Source of the DNA: Pelomonas nitida
Lineage (GTDB): Bacteria; Pseudomonadota; Gammaproteobacteria; Burkholderiales; Burkholderiaceae_C
NCBI RefSeq assembly: GCF_043555975.1
Contig: NZ_JBIGIA010000002.1
Span: forward strand, 397,470 to 461,469
Length of the DNA stretch: 64,000 bases
Direction of reading: 5' to 3'
Made by a program: the position numbers and the translations under genes. Below are positions 52,538 through 61,663 of the stretch, one piece after another; the first letter of the stretch is position 1; each line of letters opens with the position of its first letter. The notes beneath the pieces are model-generated. The model ran no database searches. It saw nothing but the letters and a program-made list of their open reading frames with translations, and was not told the origin of the DNA.

Positions 52538-55500
52538 TCAGAGCGTGCGGGCCACTTCCTTGATCTCGAAGAATTCGAGCTGATCACCTTCCTTGATGTC
52601 GCTGTAGTTCTTGAGCTTGATACCGCACTCGAAGCCTTCCTTGACCTCGCGCACATCGTCCTTCTCGCGGCGCACCGATTCCACCTCGCCCGTGTAGACG
52701 ACGGTGTTGTCGCGCAACAGGCGGAACTTGGCGCCACGACGGACCAGACCGCTGGTGACCATGGAGCCGGCCACCGTGCCGATCTTGGAGGCCACGAACA
52801 CGACGCGGATCTCGGCCGTACCCAGCGCTTCTTCGCGCTGCTCGGGCGCCAGCATGCCGGACATCGCCTTGGTCACGTCATCCACAGCGTCGTAAATGAT
52901 GCTGTAGTAACGCAGATCGACGGAATTGCCCTCGGCCAGCTTGCGCGCGCCGGCATCGGCACGCACGTTGAAGCCGATGATGACGGCCTTGGACGCGATG
53001 GCGAGGTTGATGTCGCTCTCGCTGATGCCGCCGACCGCCGCGTGGACGATCTGCACCTTGACCTCGGCGTTGCTGAGCTTAAGCAGCGAGGCGGCCAGCG
53101 CTTCCTGCGAACCCTGCACGTCGGACTTGATGATCAGCGGCAGCGTCTGCACGTCGCCGGCGCCCATCTCGCTGAACATGTTCTCCAGCTTGGCGGCCTG
53201 CTGCTTGGCCAGCTTCACGTCGCGGTACTTGCCCGAACGGAAGGTCGCCACTTCACGGGCACGACGCTCGTCACCCAGCACCATGAACTCGTCACCGGCT
53301 TGCGGCACTTCGGTCAGGCCCTGGATTTCCACCGGGATGGACGGGCCAGCCTCGGTGGCAGCCTTGCCGTCTTCGTCCAGCATGGCGCGCACGCGGCCGA
53401 AGGTGGAGCCTGCCAGCACGACGTCTCCGCGCTTGAGCGTACCGCTCTGCACCAGCACCGTCGCAACCGGGCCGCGGCCCTTGTCCAGCTTGGCTTCGAT
53501 GACCAGGCCCTTGGCCATGGACTCGACCGGCGCCTTCAGTTCCAGCACTTCGGCCTGCAACAGCACTTGCTCGAGCAGGTCGTCGATGCCCTGGCCGGTC
53601 TTGGACGACACGCCCACGAACGGCGCATCACCACCGAATTCTTCCGGCACGACCTCTTCGGCCACCAGCTCGCTCTTCACGCGCTCGGCGTTGGCGTCCG
53701 GCTTGTCGATCTTGGTCATCGCGACCACGATGGGCACGCCAGCGGCCTTCGCGTGGTGGATGGCTTCCTTGGTCTGGGGCATGACGCCGTCATCGGCCGC
53801 ACAGACCAGGATGACGATGTCGGTCGCCTTGGCACCGCGAGCCCGCATGGCCGTGAAGGCCGCGTGACCCGGGGTGTCCAGGAAGGTGATCATGCCGCGC
53901 GGCGTTTCGACGTGATAAGCGCCGATGTGCTGCGTGATGCCGCCGGCTTCGCCCGCTGCCACACGGCTGCGGCGGATGTAGTCCAGCAGCGAGGTCTTGC
54001 CGTGGTCGACGTGACCCATGACGGTGACGACCGGCGCGCGCGGCAGCGACTCGTGCTGCTGCTCGGCAGCCGTGCCCTCTTCTTCGAGGAAGGCGTCCGG
54101 GTCGTCCAGCTTGGCGGCCATGGCCTTGTGGCCCATTTCCTCGACGAGGATCATGGCCGTTTCCTGGTCCAGCTGCTGGTTGATGGTGACCATCTGACCC
54201 AGCTTCATCAGCTGCTTGATGACCTCGGCGGCCTTCACGGACATCTTGTGGGCCAGGTCGGCGACCGAGATGGTCTCCGGCACATGGACCTCGATGATCT
54301 GCTGCTCGACCGGCGGCGTGAAGCTCGAGCCGGCGTCGCCGTCACGGCCACCGCGGCCGCCACGGCCACCCGCGCCACGCGCAGGCGCACGCCAGTTGCC
54401 ACCGGCACCCGGCCGGCCAGCGCCCGCCGGGCCCGAACCGATGGTCTTGAGACCACGCTTCTTGGCGGCGTCGTCGGCCCAGCTGGACGACAGCTTCTCG
54501 GACTTGACGGACTTCTTGTCGCCCGGCTTGCCCGCACCCGTGCTCGGCGCCGCAGTGGCCGGCGCCGGTGCACCGGCCTTCTTGTGGATGGTGCCCTTGA
54601 TGCCTGCGCCTTCGACCGGCTTGGGCTCTTCCTTCTTGGGCGCGACCAGCACCTTCTTGGGCGCGTTCATCATCGCCCGGATCTTGGCGGCCTCATCCTC
54701 GGCGGCCTTGCGGCGGCGAGCCAGGTCGTCCTGCTTTTGCTTTTCCTCGGCAGCGGCATCGACCGCCTTGACGACGCGCAGCGCGGGCTTGACGGCCTCG
54801 GGTGCGGGCGGAGGCGGGGCGACGACTTCAGGAGCCGGCGGCGGCGGCGCGACCACTTCGGGCGTTGCCGGTGCGGGTGCCGGCGCGGGCTTGGGCGCCC
54901 GCTTGGCCGCAGCGGCCTTGTTGATGGCAGCAGCCTCAGCGGCAGCTGCAGCGGCACTGCGCGCGCGGGCCGCAGCGGCCTGCTCGTCCGTCTTGTCGGC
55001 CGGCTTGTCCGCAGTCTTCGCGGCCGCTTTTGCGGCGGCCTCGGCGGCGGCCTGAGCAGCGGCGGCTTCGGCAGCAGCCTTGGCAGCGGCCTCCGCAGCG
55101 GCGGCTTCGGCAGCAGCCTTGGCGGCGGCAGCGGCTTCACGGGCGGCACGTTCGGCCTCCTCGCGAGCCTTCACCTTGGCGGCAAGCTCTTCTTCCTGGC
55201 GGCGCAGGGCCTCGGCCTGCGCCTGGGCTTCTTCCTCGCGGCGCAGCAGTTCGGCTTCATCGGAACGAGCAGCCTCCTCACCCGATTCGTCACGCTTGAC
55301 GAAGGTGCGCGTCTTCTTGACCTGGACCTGGATCGTGCGGGCCTTGCCGGAGGCATCGGCCTGCTTGATTTCAGTGGTCTGCTTCTTGACGAGGGTGATC
55401 TTCTTGCGCTCCGTGCCGGCAGTGCCGTGAGCGGTGCGCAGGTGGTCGAGCAGGCGTTCCTTGTCGGTCTCGGAGAGCGAGTCGTCGACGGAAGACTTTT

Positions 55501-55588
55501 TGACGCCCGCGGCTTGCAGCTGCTCCAGCAGCGTGCCCGCCGGCTTGTTCAGCTCGGCAGCGAATTGGGCGACGGTAGTCACGGCCAT
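52538..55588 (-). CDS. infB: Translation initiation factor IF-2
   Basis: A 1,016-residue IF-2, longer than the about 890 residues of E. coli. The N-terminal domain (VTTVAQFAAELNKPAGTLLEQ) is followed by a charged coiled coil and a very long Ala/Pro/Lys-rich linker (about residues 150-420), with tandem APEVVAPPPP units near 54800-54860. The G domain has GHVDHGKTS, DTPGHAAF and TKIDKP, and the domains II-IV after it are complete. The ATG at 55588 has AAGGA in front. It joins fMet-tRNA to the 30S subunit. Neighbours nusA and rbfA are the usual ones. Confidence 0.98.
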   Translation of the reverse strand: MAVTTVAQFAAELNKPAGTLLEQLQAAGVKKSSVDDSLSETDKERLLDHLRTAHGTAGTERKKITLVKKQTTEIKQADASGKARTIQVQVKKTRTFVKRDESGEEAARSDEAELLRREEEAQAQAEALRRQEEELAAKVKAREEAERAAREAAAAAKAAAEAAAAEAAAKAAAEAAAAQAAAEAAAKAAAKTADKPADKTDEQAAAARARSAAAAAAEAAAINKAAAAKRAPKPAPAPAPATPEVVAPPPPAPEVVAPPPPAPEAVKPALRVVKAVDAAAEEKQKQDDLARRRKAAEDEAAKIRAMMNAPKKVLVAPKKEEPKPVEGAGIKGTIHKKAGAPAPATAAPSTGAGKPGDKKSVKSEKLSSSWADDAAKKRGLKTIGSGPAGAGRPGAGGNWRAPARGAGGRGGRGGRDGDAGSSFTPPVEQQIIEVHVPETISVADLAHKMSVKAAEVIKQLMKLGQMVTINQQLDQETAMILVEEMGHKAMAAKLDDPDAFLEEEGTAAEQQHESLPRAPVVTVMGHVDHGKTSLLDYIRRSRVAAGEAGGITQHIGAYHVETPRGMITFLDTPGHAAFTAMRARGAKATDIVILVCAADDGVMPQTKEAIHHAKAAGVPIVVAMTKIDKPDANAERVKSELVAEEVVPEEFGGDAPFVGVSSKTGQGIDDLLEQVLLQAEVLELKAPVESMAKGLVIEAKLDKGRGPVATVLVQSGTLKRGDVVLAGSTFGRVRAMLDEDGKAATEAGPSIPVEIQGLTEVPQAGDEFMVLGDERRAREVATFRSGKYRDVKLAKQQAAKLENMFSEMGAGDVQTLPLIIKSDVQGSQEALAASLLKLSNAEVKVQIVHAAVGGISESDINLAIASKAVIIGFNVRADAGARKLAEGNSVDLRYYSIIYDAVDDVTKAMSGMLAPEQREEALGTAEIRVVFVASKIGTVAGSMVTSGLVRRGAKFRLLRDNTVVYTGEVESVRREKDDVREVKEGFECGIKLKNYSDIKEGDQLEFFEIKEVARTL

Positions 55589-55638
55589 GTGGGAATCCTT
55601 CAAATTGCTTTCGGTGCGGCGCGGCGTGTTGAGATCAA

Positions 55639-57117
55639 TCAATCGTTGAACCAGTGTTCGCGGGCCTTCATGATCAGCGTGCGTGCCGCCGCTTCTTCCA
55701 GGCCAGACAGTTCGACCAGCTCGTCCACGGCCAGATCGGCCAGGTCGTCGCGGGTATTGATGCCGCCGGCAGCCAACTTGGCCAGCAGCTCGGGAGAAAC
55801 GCCTTCGAGGTCACGCAGGTCTTGAGAAACCTCCTCGACCTTCTCTTCCTTGGCGATTTCCATCGTCAGCAGCGCATCCTTTGCACGGGTGCGCAGTTCG
55901 TTGACGGTGTCCTCGTCGAAGGCCTCGATTTCGAGCATTTCCTGCATCGGCACGTAGGCGACCTCCTCCAGGCTCGTGAAGCCTTCGGCGATGAGGATGT
56001 CGGCGACTTCGGCGTCGACGTCGAGCTTCTCGACGAACAGCGCGCGCACGCTTTCAGCCTCGGTCTCCTGCTTGGCCGCAGATTCCTCGGCCGACATGAT
56101 GTTGATGCGCCAGCCGGTCAGCTCGGACGCCAGGCGCACGTTCTGACCACCGCGGCCGATCGCGATCGCGAGGTTTTCCTCGTCGACGACGACGTCCATC
56201 GCATGGCGCTCCTCATCGACGACGATGCTCTGCACATTGGCCGGCGCCAGCGCGCCGATGACGAACTGCGCCGGGTCTTCGCTCCACAGCACGATGTCCA
56301 CGCGCTCGCCGGCCAGCTCGGTCGTCACGCCGTTGACGCGCGAACCGCGCACGCCGACGCAGGTGCCGATGGGGTCGACCCGGCGGTCATGGCTGATGAC
56401 GGCGATCTTGGCACGCGAACCGCTGTCGCGGGCGCAGCTCTTGATCTCCAGCAGGCCTTGCTCGATCTCCGGCACTTCCTGCGCGAAGAGTTCCTTCATG
56501 AACTCGGGCGACGAACGCGACAGCATGATCTGCGGGCCACGCTGCGTCGGGTCCACGCCAAGGATCACGGCGCGAACGCGGTCGCCGGTGCGCAGGTTCT
56601 CTTTCGAGATCATCTCGCTGCGCTTCAGGCGGCCTTCCACGCGGCCGCTCTCGACAATGATGTCGCCCTTGTCCAGGCGCTTGACGGTGCCGACGAAGAT
56701 CTTTTCGCCGCGCGACATGAAGTCGTTCAGCAGCTGCTCGCGCTCGGCGTCGCGGATCTTCTGCAGGATGACCTGCTTGGCCGCCTGCGCGCCGATGCGG
56801 CCGATGGGCACGGACTCGACCGGCTCTTCGATGTGGTCGTCCACCTCGATGTCCGGAATCTGCTCCTGCGCCTCGAACAGCAGGATTTCGGCGTCGGCAT
56901 TCTGCAGGCCGGCCTCGTTCGGCACGACATGCCAGCGACGGAAGGTCTCGTACTCGCCGGAGTCGCGGTCCACGGCCACACGGATGTCAGCCTCGCCGCC
57001 ATAAATCTTCTTGGAGGCCGAGGCCAGCGCGGCCTCCACCGCACCGAACACGACATCGCGCTCCACGCTCTTTTCGCGCGAGATCGCGTCCACCAGCATC
57101 AACATTTCGCGGTTCAT
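55639..57117 (-). CDS. nusA: Transcription termination/antitermination protein NusA
   Basis: A 492-residue NusA that binds RNA polymerase and nascent RNA. The N-terminal domain begins MNREMLMLVDAISREKSVE. The S1 domain is in the KRLDKGDIIVESGRVEGRL region, two KH domains contain SRSSPEFMKELF to GRGGQNVRLAS, and two C-terminal acidic repeats follow. Length matches E. coli. The ATG at 57117 overlaps the rimP stop by four bases. Confidence 0.98.
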   Translation of the reverse strand: MNREMLMLVDAISREKSVERDVVFGAVEAALASASKKIYGGEADIRVAVDRDSGEYETFRRWHVVPNEAGLQNADAEILLFEAQEQIPDIEVDDHIEEPVESVPIGRIGAQAAKQVILQKIRDAEREQLLNDFMSRGEKIFVGTVKRLDKGDIIVESGRVEGRLKRSEMISKENLRTGDRVRAVILGVDPTQRGPQIMLSRSSPEFMKELFAQEVPEIEQGLLEIKSCARDSGSRAKIAVISHDRRVDPIGTCVGVRGSRVNGVTTELAGERVDIVLWSEDPAQFVIGALAPANVQSIVVDEERHAMDVVVDEENLAIAIGRGGQNVRLASELTGWRINIMSAEESAAKQETEAESVRALFVEKLDVDAEVADILIAEGFTSLEEVAYVPMQEMLEIEAFDEDTVNELRTRAKDALLTMEIAKEEKVEEVSQDLRDLEGVSPELLAKLAAGGINTRDDLADLAVDELVELSGLEEAAARTLIMKAREHWFND

Positions 57118-57752
57118 TGCTTGAGACCTCCGTCAACCTTGTCTTGGCCGGGCGCCGCCTCCGAGGGCTCGCCCGCTTGTTTCTTGGCCGCTGCCTTCTT
57201 CGGCACCTTCTTCGGCTTGATGACACCCCGCTGGCCGGGCTTCCGATCGGGCGCCGGCTCGCCGCCGCGCCCCTTGAAACTGAATGCCGGCACCAGGCGC
57301 GCCTCGCGCACTTCGTCCAGCGTGAAATCGAGCGCCTGCTCGGCCTCGCCGTCGTCGAACACCAGGCGCCACGCCTGGTCATTCACGACGTCAGGCTGCG
57401 CACCCAGCACCCCGCGGTACTTCTTGCGCCCCTGGAACGGCAGCTTCAGCGTGATGTCGACTTCCTGACCGACAAACCGCGCGTAGTGCGCAGCGTTCTT
57501 CAGCGGCCGATCGAGGCCCGGCGACGAAACCTCCAGCCGCCCATACTCGAGACCCTCGACCTCCAGCACATACTGGAGCTGGCGGGTGACCTTTTCGCAG
57601 TCGTTGACCGTGATCAACTCACCTGCCTCGGCCTCGGCCGGCAGTTTGTCGATGGTCACGCGCAGAGTCCCGCCACTGGCACTGCGATCGCAGTCCACGA
57701 ATTCGTAACCCAATCCGGTCACGGTCGTTTCAACAGCGGCTTGCCAACTCAT
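57114..57752 (-). CDS. rimP: Ribosome maturation factor RimP, C-terminally extended
   Basis: A 212-residue RimP, which helps 30S assembly. Family motifs are VTGLGYEFVDCD, VNDCEKVTRQLQ (family: xDCxxxSR), and EVSSPGLDRPLKNAAHYARFVGQEV (part shown: SSPGLDRPL). The C-terminal 60 residues are Lys/Ala/Pro-rich (KPKKVPKKAAAKKQ) and exceed the usual about 150. ATG at 57752; longer frames upstream run through the promoter. It heads the operon. Confidence 0.96.
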   Translation of the reverse strand: MSWQAAVETTVTGLGYEFVDCDRSASGGTLRVTIDKLPAEAEAGELITVNDCEKVTRQLQYVLEVEGLEYGRLEVSSPGLDRPLKNAAHYARFVGQEVDITLKLPFQGRKKYRGVLGAQPDVVNDQAWRLVFDDGEAEQALDFTLDEVREARLVPAFSFKGRGGEPAPDRKPGQRGVIKPKKVPKKAAAKKQAGEPSEAAPGQDKVDGGLKQ

Positions 57753-57891
57753 GCGGTAAATAAGGGGGGCGAAAAGCGAAAAAGCAAAAAAAATGGGCTG
57801 GATGAATCCGCCCAACTCGTTCACCAAAGCCAGCACCGGGGGATCTCATCCGGCACTCGCGAGGCCTGACCTCGGTTCTGGTGAAGCTCGG

Positions 57892-57920
57892 ATTGTACTG
57901 TGCAAGTCCTATGCCGGCAA
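57892..57920 (-). promoter_or_regulatory. Sigma-70-type promoter for the rimP-nusA-infB operon
   Basis: On the minus strand TTGCCG (57915-57920) and TACAAT (57892-57897) are separated by 17 bases. The -10 matches the TATAAT consensus at five of six positions and the -35 matches TTGACA at four of six. It would give a leader of about 130 bases before rimP. The same stretch must also serve the divergent fabI gene. Confidence 0.6.
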
Positions 57921-57980
57921 GTGACCCGAGCGCGCGCATGCCAGAATCCGAGGCTGTCTGAGACCTCACAGGAGATAAGA

Positions 57981-58763
57981 ATGGGCTTTCTCGCCGGCAA
58001 GCGGCTGCTGATCACGGGCGTGCTGTCCAACCGCTCCATCGCCTACGGCATTGCGCGCGCCTGCCACCGCGAAGGCGCCGAGCTCGCTTTCAGCTACCAG
58101 GGCGAACGATTCAAGGACCGCATCAGCGAATTTGCGGCCGAATTTGATTCCAAGCTCATCTATGACTGCGACGTCACGAGCGATGAGCAGATGAAAAACC
58201 TGTTCGCCCAGTTGGGCGAGGTGTGGCCGGAGTTCGACGGGTTCGTGCATTCCATCGGTTTTGCCCCCCGCGAAGCCATTGCCGGGAATTTTCTCGACGG
58301 CATGACCCGCGAGAATTTCCGCATCGCCCATGACATTTCCGCCTACAGCTTCCCCGCGATGGCCAAGCTGGCTGCCCCGCGCCTGCGCGCCGGCGCCTCG
58401 CTGCTGACGCTGAGCTACCTGGGCGCCGAGCGCTTCGTGCCGAACTACAACACGATGGGCATGGCCAAGGCCGCGCTCGAAGCCAGCGTGCGTTATCTGG
58501 CCTACGACCTGGGCGCCAAGGGCGTGCGCGTCAACGGCATCTCGGCCGGCCCGATCAAGACGCTGGCCGCGTCTGGCATCAAGGACTTCGGCAAGCTGCT
58601 CAACCAGTTCGCGGCTTCCGCGCCCATCCGCCGCAACGTGACGATCGAGGACGTCGGCAACGCCGCCGCCTTCCTGCTGTCAGACCTGGCCGCCGGCGTC
58701 AGCGCCGAGATCATGTATGTGGACGGCGGCTTCAGCCATGTGGCCCTCGCCGACTCCGAGTAA
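57981..58763 (+). CDS. fabI: Enoyl-[acyl-carrier-protein] reductase (NADH), FabI
   Basis: A 260-residue short-chain dehydrogenase-fold enzyme that reduces trans-2-enoyl-ACP in the last step of each fatty-acid elongation cycle; it is the target of triclosan and related inhibitors. The start GFLAGKRLLITGVLSNRSIAYGIA holds the NADH site, and the Y-x6-K catalytic pair is in YNTMGMAKAALE. An AGGAG sequence lies 7 bases before the ATG at 57981. It is divergent from rimP and ends at a strong terminator. Confidence 0.97.
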   Translation: MGFLAGKRLLITGVLSNRSIAYGIARACHREGAELAFSYQGERFKDRISEFAAEFDSKLIYDCDVTSDEQMKNLFAQLGEVWPEFDGFVHSIGFAPREAIAGNFLDGMTRENFRIAHDISAYSFPAMAKLAAPRLRAGASLLTLSYLGAERFVPNYNTMGMAKAALEASVRYLAYDLGAKGVRVNGISAGPIKTLAASGIKDFGKLLNQFAASAPIRRNVTIEDVGNAAAFLLSDLAAGVSAEIMYVDGGFSHVALADSE

Positions 58764-58786
58764 CAAGTCCGAGCGACTGAAATGAC

Positions 58787-58809
58787 AAGGGCCCCGAGGG
58801 GCCCTTTTT
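58787..58809 (+). terminator. Rho-independent terminator of fabI
   Basis: AAGGGCCC and GGGCCCTT form a strong GC stem around a short CGAG-type loop, followed by TTTTT. It lies 24 bases after the fabI stop and between the convergent fabI and decarboxylase genes, so it may stop both directions. Confidence 0.9.
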
Positions 58810-58837
58810 CATGCGCGCCGGCGTGTGGCCACGCCAC

Positions 58838-61105
58838 TCACTGCTTCACGCAGTCGACGTAGTAGTGGCCGCGCCCGGTCTCCTCGTCCACCTCGTGCAC
58901 CAGCCCGTGCACATCCGTGGCGAAGCCGGGGAACTTGGCGTTGAAGCTGCGCGTGAACTTCAGGTAGTCGACGATCTTCTTGTTGAAGCGCTCGCCCGGG
59001 ATCAGCAGCGGAATGCCCGGCGGGTAAGGCGTCAGCAGCGACGTCGTGATGCGCCCTTCCAGTTCGTCGATGCCCACGCGCTCGGTCTTGCGCTGCGCGA
59101 TGTGTGCGTAGGCATCGGTCGGCGTCATCGCGGGCTGCAGGTTGGACAGATACATGTCCGTCGTCAGGCGGGCGATGTCCCCCTCGGCATAGGCCTGGTG
59201 GATGCTCTGGCACAGGTCGCGCAGGCCCATGCGCTCGTACTTGGGGAACTGCGCGCAGAACTCCGGCAGGATGCGCCACAGCGGCGCGTTCTTGTCGTAG
59301 TCGTCCTTGAACTGCTGCAGCGCCGTCAACAGCGTATTCCAGCGGCCCTTGGTGATGCCGATGGTGAACATGATGAAGAACGAGTACAGGCCCGTCTTCT
59401 CCACGACGACGCCATGCTCCACCAGGAACTTCGTGACCACCGACGCGGGGATGCCGGACGCCGCGAAGCGGCCTTCCATGTCGAGGCCGGGCGTGATGAT
59501 GGTGGACTTGATCGGGTCCAGCATGTTGAAGCCTTCGGCCAGCGCGCCGAAGCCGTGCCACTCCTCATCGGCATGCAGCATCCAGTCGTCGGCAACGGGC
59601 TCGCTGCCCTCTTCCGAGCGCAGGTAGTCCGGCCCCCAGACCTTGAACCACCAGTCCGTGCCGTAGTCCCCCTCTACCTTGCGCATCGCGCGGCGGAAGT
59701 CCAGCGACTCCTTGATGCTCTCTTCCACCAGCGCCGTGCCGCCGGGGGGCTCCATCATGGCGGCCGCCACGTCGCAGCTCGCGATGATGGAGTACTGCGG
59801 CGACGTCGACGTGTGCATCAGGTAGGCCTCGTTGAAGAGGTGCTTGTCGAGCTTCACCGACTGCGAGTCCTGCACCAGCACCTGCGAGGCCTGCGAGATG
59901 CCGGCCAGCAGCTTGTGCGTGGATTGCGTCGCGTAAACCATGGCCTCCTTCGGGCGCGGGCGATTCTTGCCCATCGCGTGGAACTGGCCGTAGAAATCGT
60001 GGAAGGCCGCGTGCGGCAGCCAGGCCTCGTCGAAGTGCAGCGTCGGGATGTAGCCGTCGAGCTTCTTCTTGATGGTCTCGGTGTTGTAGAGCACGCCGTC
60101 ATAGGTGCTCTGCGTCAGCGTCACGATGGACGGCTTGACGGTGGCCGCATCGACATGCGAGAGCAGCGGGTTGGCAGCAATCTTGGCGCGGATGGTCTCG
60201 GGGCTGAATTCGCTCTCCGGGATCGGGCCGATGATGCCGTAGTGGTTGCGCGTCGGCGTCAGGAAGACGGGGATAGCGCCGCACATGATGATGGCGTGCA
60301 GGTTGCTCTTGTGGCAGTTGCGGTCGATGACGACCACATCGCCCGGCGCCACCGTGTGGTGCCAGACCATCTTGTTGGACGTCGACGTGCCGTTGGTGAC
60401 GAAGAAGCAGTGGTCCGCATTGAAGATGCGCGCGGCGTTCTTCTCGGAGGCCGCGACGGGGCCGGTGTGGTCCAGCAGCTGACCCAACTCCTCCACGGCG
60501 TTGCAGACGTCGGCGCGCAGCATGTTCTCGCCGAAGAACTGGTGGAACATCTGCCCGACGGGGCTCTTCAGGAAGGCCACGCCGCCCGAGTGGCCAGGGC
60601 AGTGCCACGAGTACGAGCCGTCGGCCGCGTAGTCCATCAACGCCTTGAAGAACGGCGGCGCCAGACCGTCGAGGTAGCTGCGCGCCTCGCGGATGATGTG
60701 GCGGGCCACGAACTCCGGCGTGTCCTCGAACATGTGAATGAAGCCATGCAGCTCGCGCAACACGTCGTTGGGCAGGTGCTGGCTGGTGCGCGTCTCGCCG
60801 TAGACGTAGATCGGGATGTCCGGGTTGCGGAAGCGGATCTCGCCGATGAACTTGCGCAGATTCAGCACGGCCGGATCGAGGTCGGGGCCGGGCGTGAACT
60901 CCTCGTCGTCGATCGACAGGATGAACGCCGATGCACGGCTTTGCTGCTGGGCGAACTGCGACAGATCGCCGTAGCTCGTCACGCCCAGGACTTCCATGCC
61001 CTCCTTCTGGATGGCCTCGGCCAACGCGCGGATGCCCAGGCCCGAAGTGTTCTCGGAGCGGTAGTCCTCGTCGATGATGACGATGGGAAAGTGAAAACGA
61101 ATCAT
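58838..61105 (-). CDS. PLP-dependent Orn/Lys/Arg decarboxylase, long form
   Basis: A 755-residue fold-type I decarboxylase with an N-terminal wing domain (receiver-like, VIIDEDYRSENTSGLG) and the aminotransferase-fold core. The PLP lysine is in the QSTHKLLAGISQASQ motif, with PLP contacts in GTSTSNKMVWHH and HFDEAWLPHAAFHDFYGQF. The C-terminal domain contains PYPPGIPLLIPGE. It makes a diamine and CO2 from arginine, lysine or ornithine; which one is not clear from sequence. The longer frame upstream of 61105 is a shadow. A strong terminator follows. Confidence 0.96.
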   Translation of the reverse strand: MIRFHFPIVIIDEDYRSENTSGLGIRALAEAIQKEGMEVLGVTSYGDLSQFAQQQSRASAFILSIDDEEFTPGPDLDPAVLNLRKFIGEIRFRNPDIPIYVYGETRTSQHLPNDVLRELHGFIHMFEDTPEFVARHIIREARSYLDGLAPPFFKALMDYAADGSYSWHCPGHSGGVAFLKSPVGQMFHQFFGENMLRADVCNAVEELGQLLDHTGPVAASEKNAARIFNADHCFFVTNGTSTSNKMVWHHTVAPGDVVVIDRNCHKSNLHAIIMCGAIPVFLTPTRNHYGIIGPIPESEFSPETIRAKIAANPLLSHVDAATVKPSIVTLTQSTYDGVLYNTETIKKKLDGYIPTLHFDEAWLPHAAFHDFYGQFHAMGKNRPRPKEAMVYATQSTHKLLAGISQASQVLVQDSQSVKLDKHLFNEAYLMHTSTSPQYSIIASCDVAAAMMEPPGGTALVEESIKESLDFRRAMRKVEGDYGTDWWFKVWGPDYLRSEEGSEPVADDWMLHADEEWHGFGALAEGFNMLDPIKSTIITPGLDMEGRFAASGIPASVVTKFLVEHGVVVEKTGLYSFFIMFTIGITKGRWNTLLTALQQFKDDYDKNAPLWRILPEFCAQFPKYERMGLRDLCQSIHQAYAEGDIARLTTDMYLSNLQPAMTPTDAYAHIAQRKTERVGIDELEGRITTSLLTPYPPGIPLLIPGERFNKKIVDYLKFTRSFNAKFPGFATDVHGLVHEVDEETGRGHYYVDCVKQ

Positions 61106-61225
61106 CGCGGCCTCCAGCGGGCGGGCATCAAAAAACGAAGCGGCGAAGTGTAGGGCCGCACTGTGTTCGAACCATGTCGGTGCGTCTATAAACTGTGTCG
61201 ACAACCAACAGCCCGGGGAGGCGAG

Positions 61226-61660
61226 ATGGACTGGAATTCGGCAACCGCCTGGTGGGCGGCTGCGGGCGCGCTTGTCGCCATTGAACTGGCGACCGGCACT
61301 TTCTACCTGCTGATGCTGGCGCTGGGCGCCGCAGCGGGGGCGCTGGCAGCCCATGCCGGCGCCGGCATCAGCCTGCAGATCACGCTGGCCGCACTGGCCG
61401 GCGGCGGCGCCACGGCGCTCTGGCATTGGCGCAACCGCCATCGCGCCGTCGATGCGCCGGATGCGCGCGCCAACCCGGATGTCAATCTGGACGTCGGCGA
61501 GTCCGTCGATGTCGCGCAATGGGACGACCAGGGCCGCACGCAGGTGAACTACCGCGGCTCGCAATGGCGCGCCCGCTTCATCGGCGACGGCGCCCCGGCG
61601 CCCGGCCCACACCGCATCGCCGCGCTACACGGCAACCTGCTCGAACTCGTGAAAGCCTGA
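61226..61660 (+). CDS. NfeD family membrane protein
   Basis: A 144-residue short NfeD protein. Helices are in WWAAAGALVAIELATGTFYLLMLALGAAAGALAA and ISLQITLAALAGGGATALW, here given as segments at about residues 9-42 and 48-66. The C-terminal beta-barrel OB-like domain includes VGESVDVAQWDDQGRTQVNYRG. NfeD proteins partner SPFH/stomatin proteins, and one such gene follows after 3 bases. The ATG at 61226 has GGGGAGG just upstream. Confidence 0.92.
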   Translation: MDWNSATAWWAAAGALVAIELATGTFYLLMLALGAAAGALAAHAGAGISLQITLAALAGGGATALWHWRNRHRAVDAPDARANPDVNLDVGESVDVAQWDDQGRTQVNYRGSQWRARFIGDGAPAPGPHRIAALHGNLLELVKA

Positions 61661-61663
61661 CCC

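Noticed and set aside
51851..55825. A plus-strand open frame of about 1,324 codons opposite infB
   Set aside because: It mirrors infB, rbfA and truB, its translation is Leu/Arg/Gly/Ser-repetitive, and the minus-strand genes are certain.
57753..57980. A tRNA gene between rimP and fabI
   Set aside because: No cloverleaf with acceptor, anticodon and T-arm could be drawn; the stretch instead fits divergent promoters.
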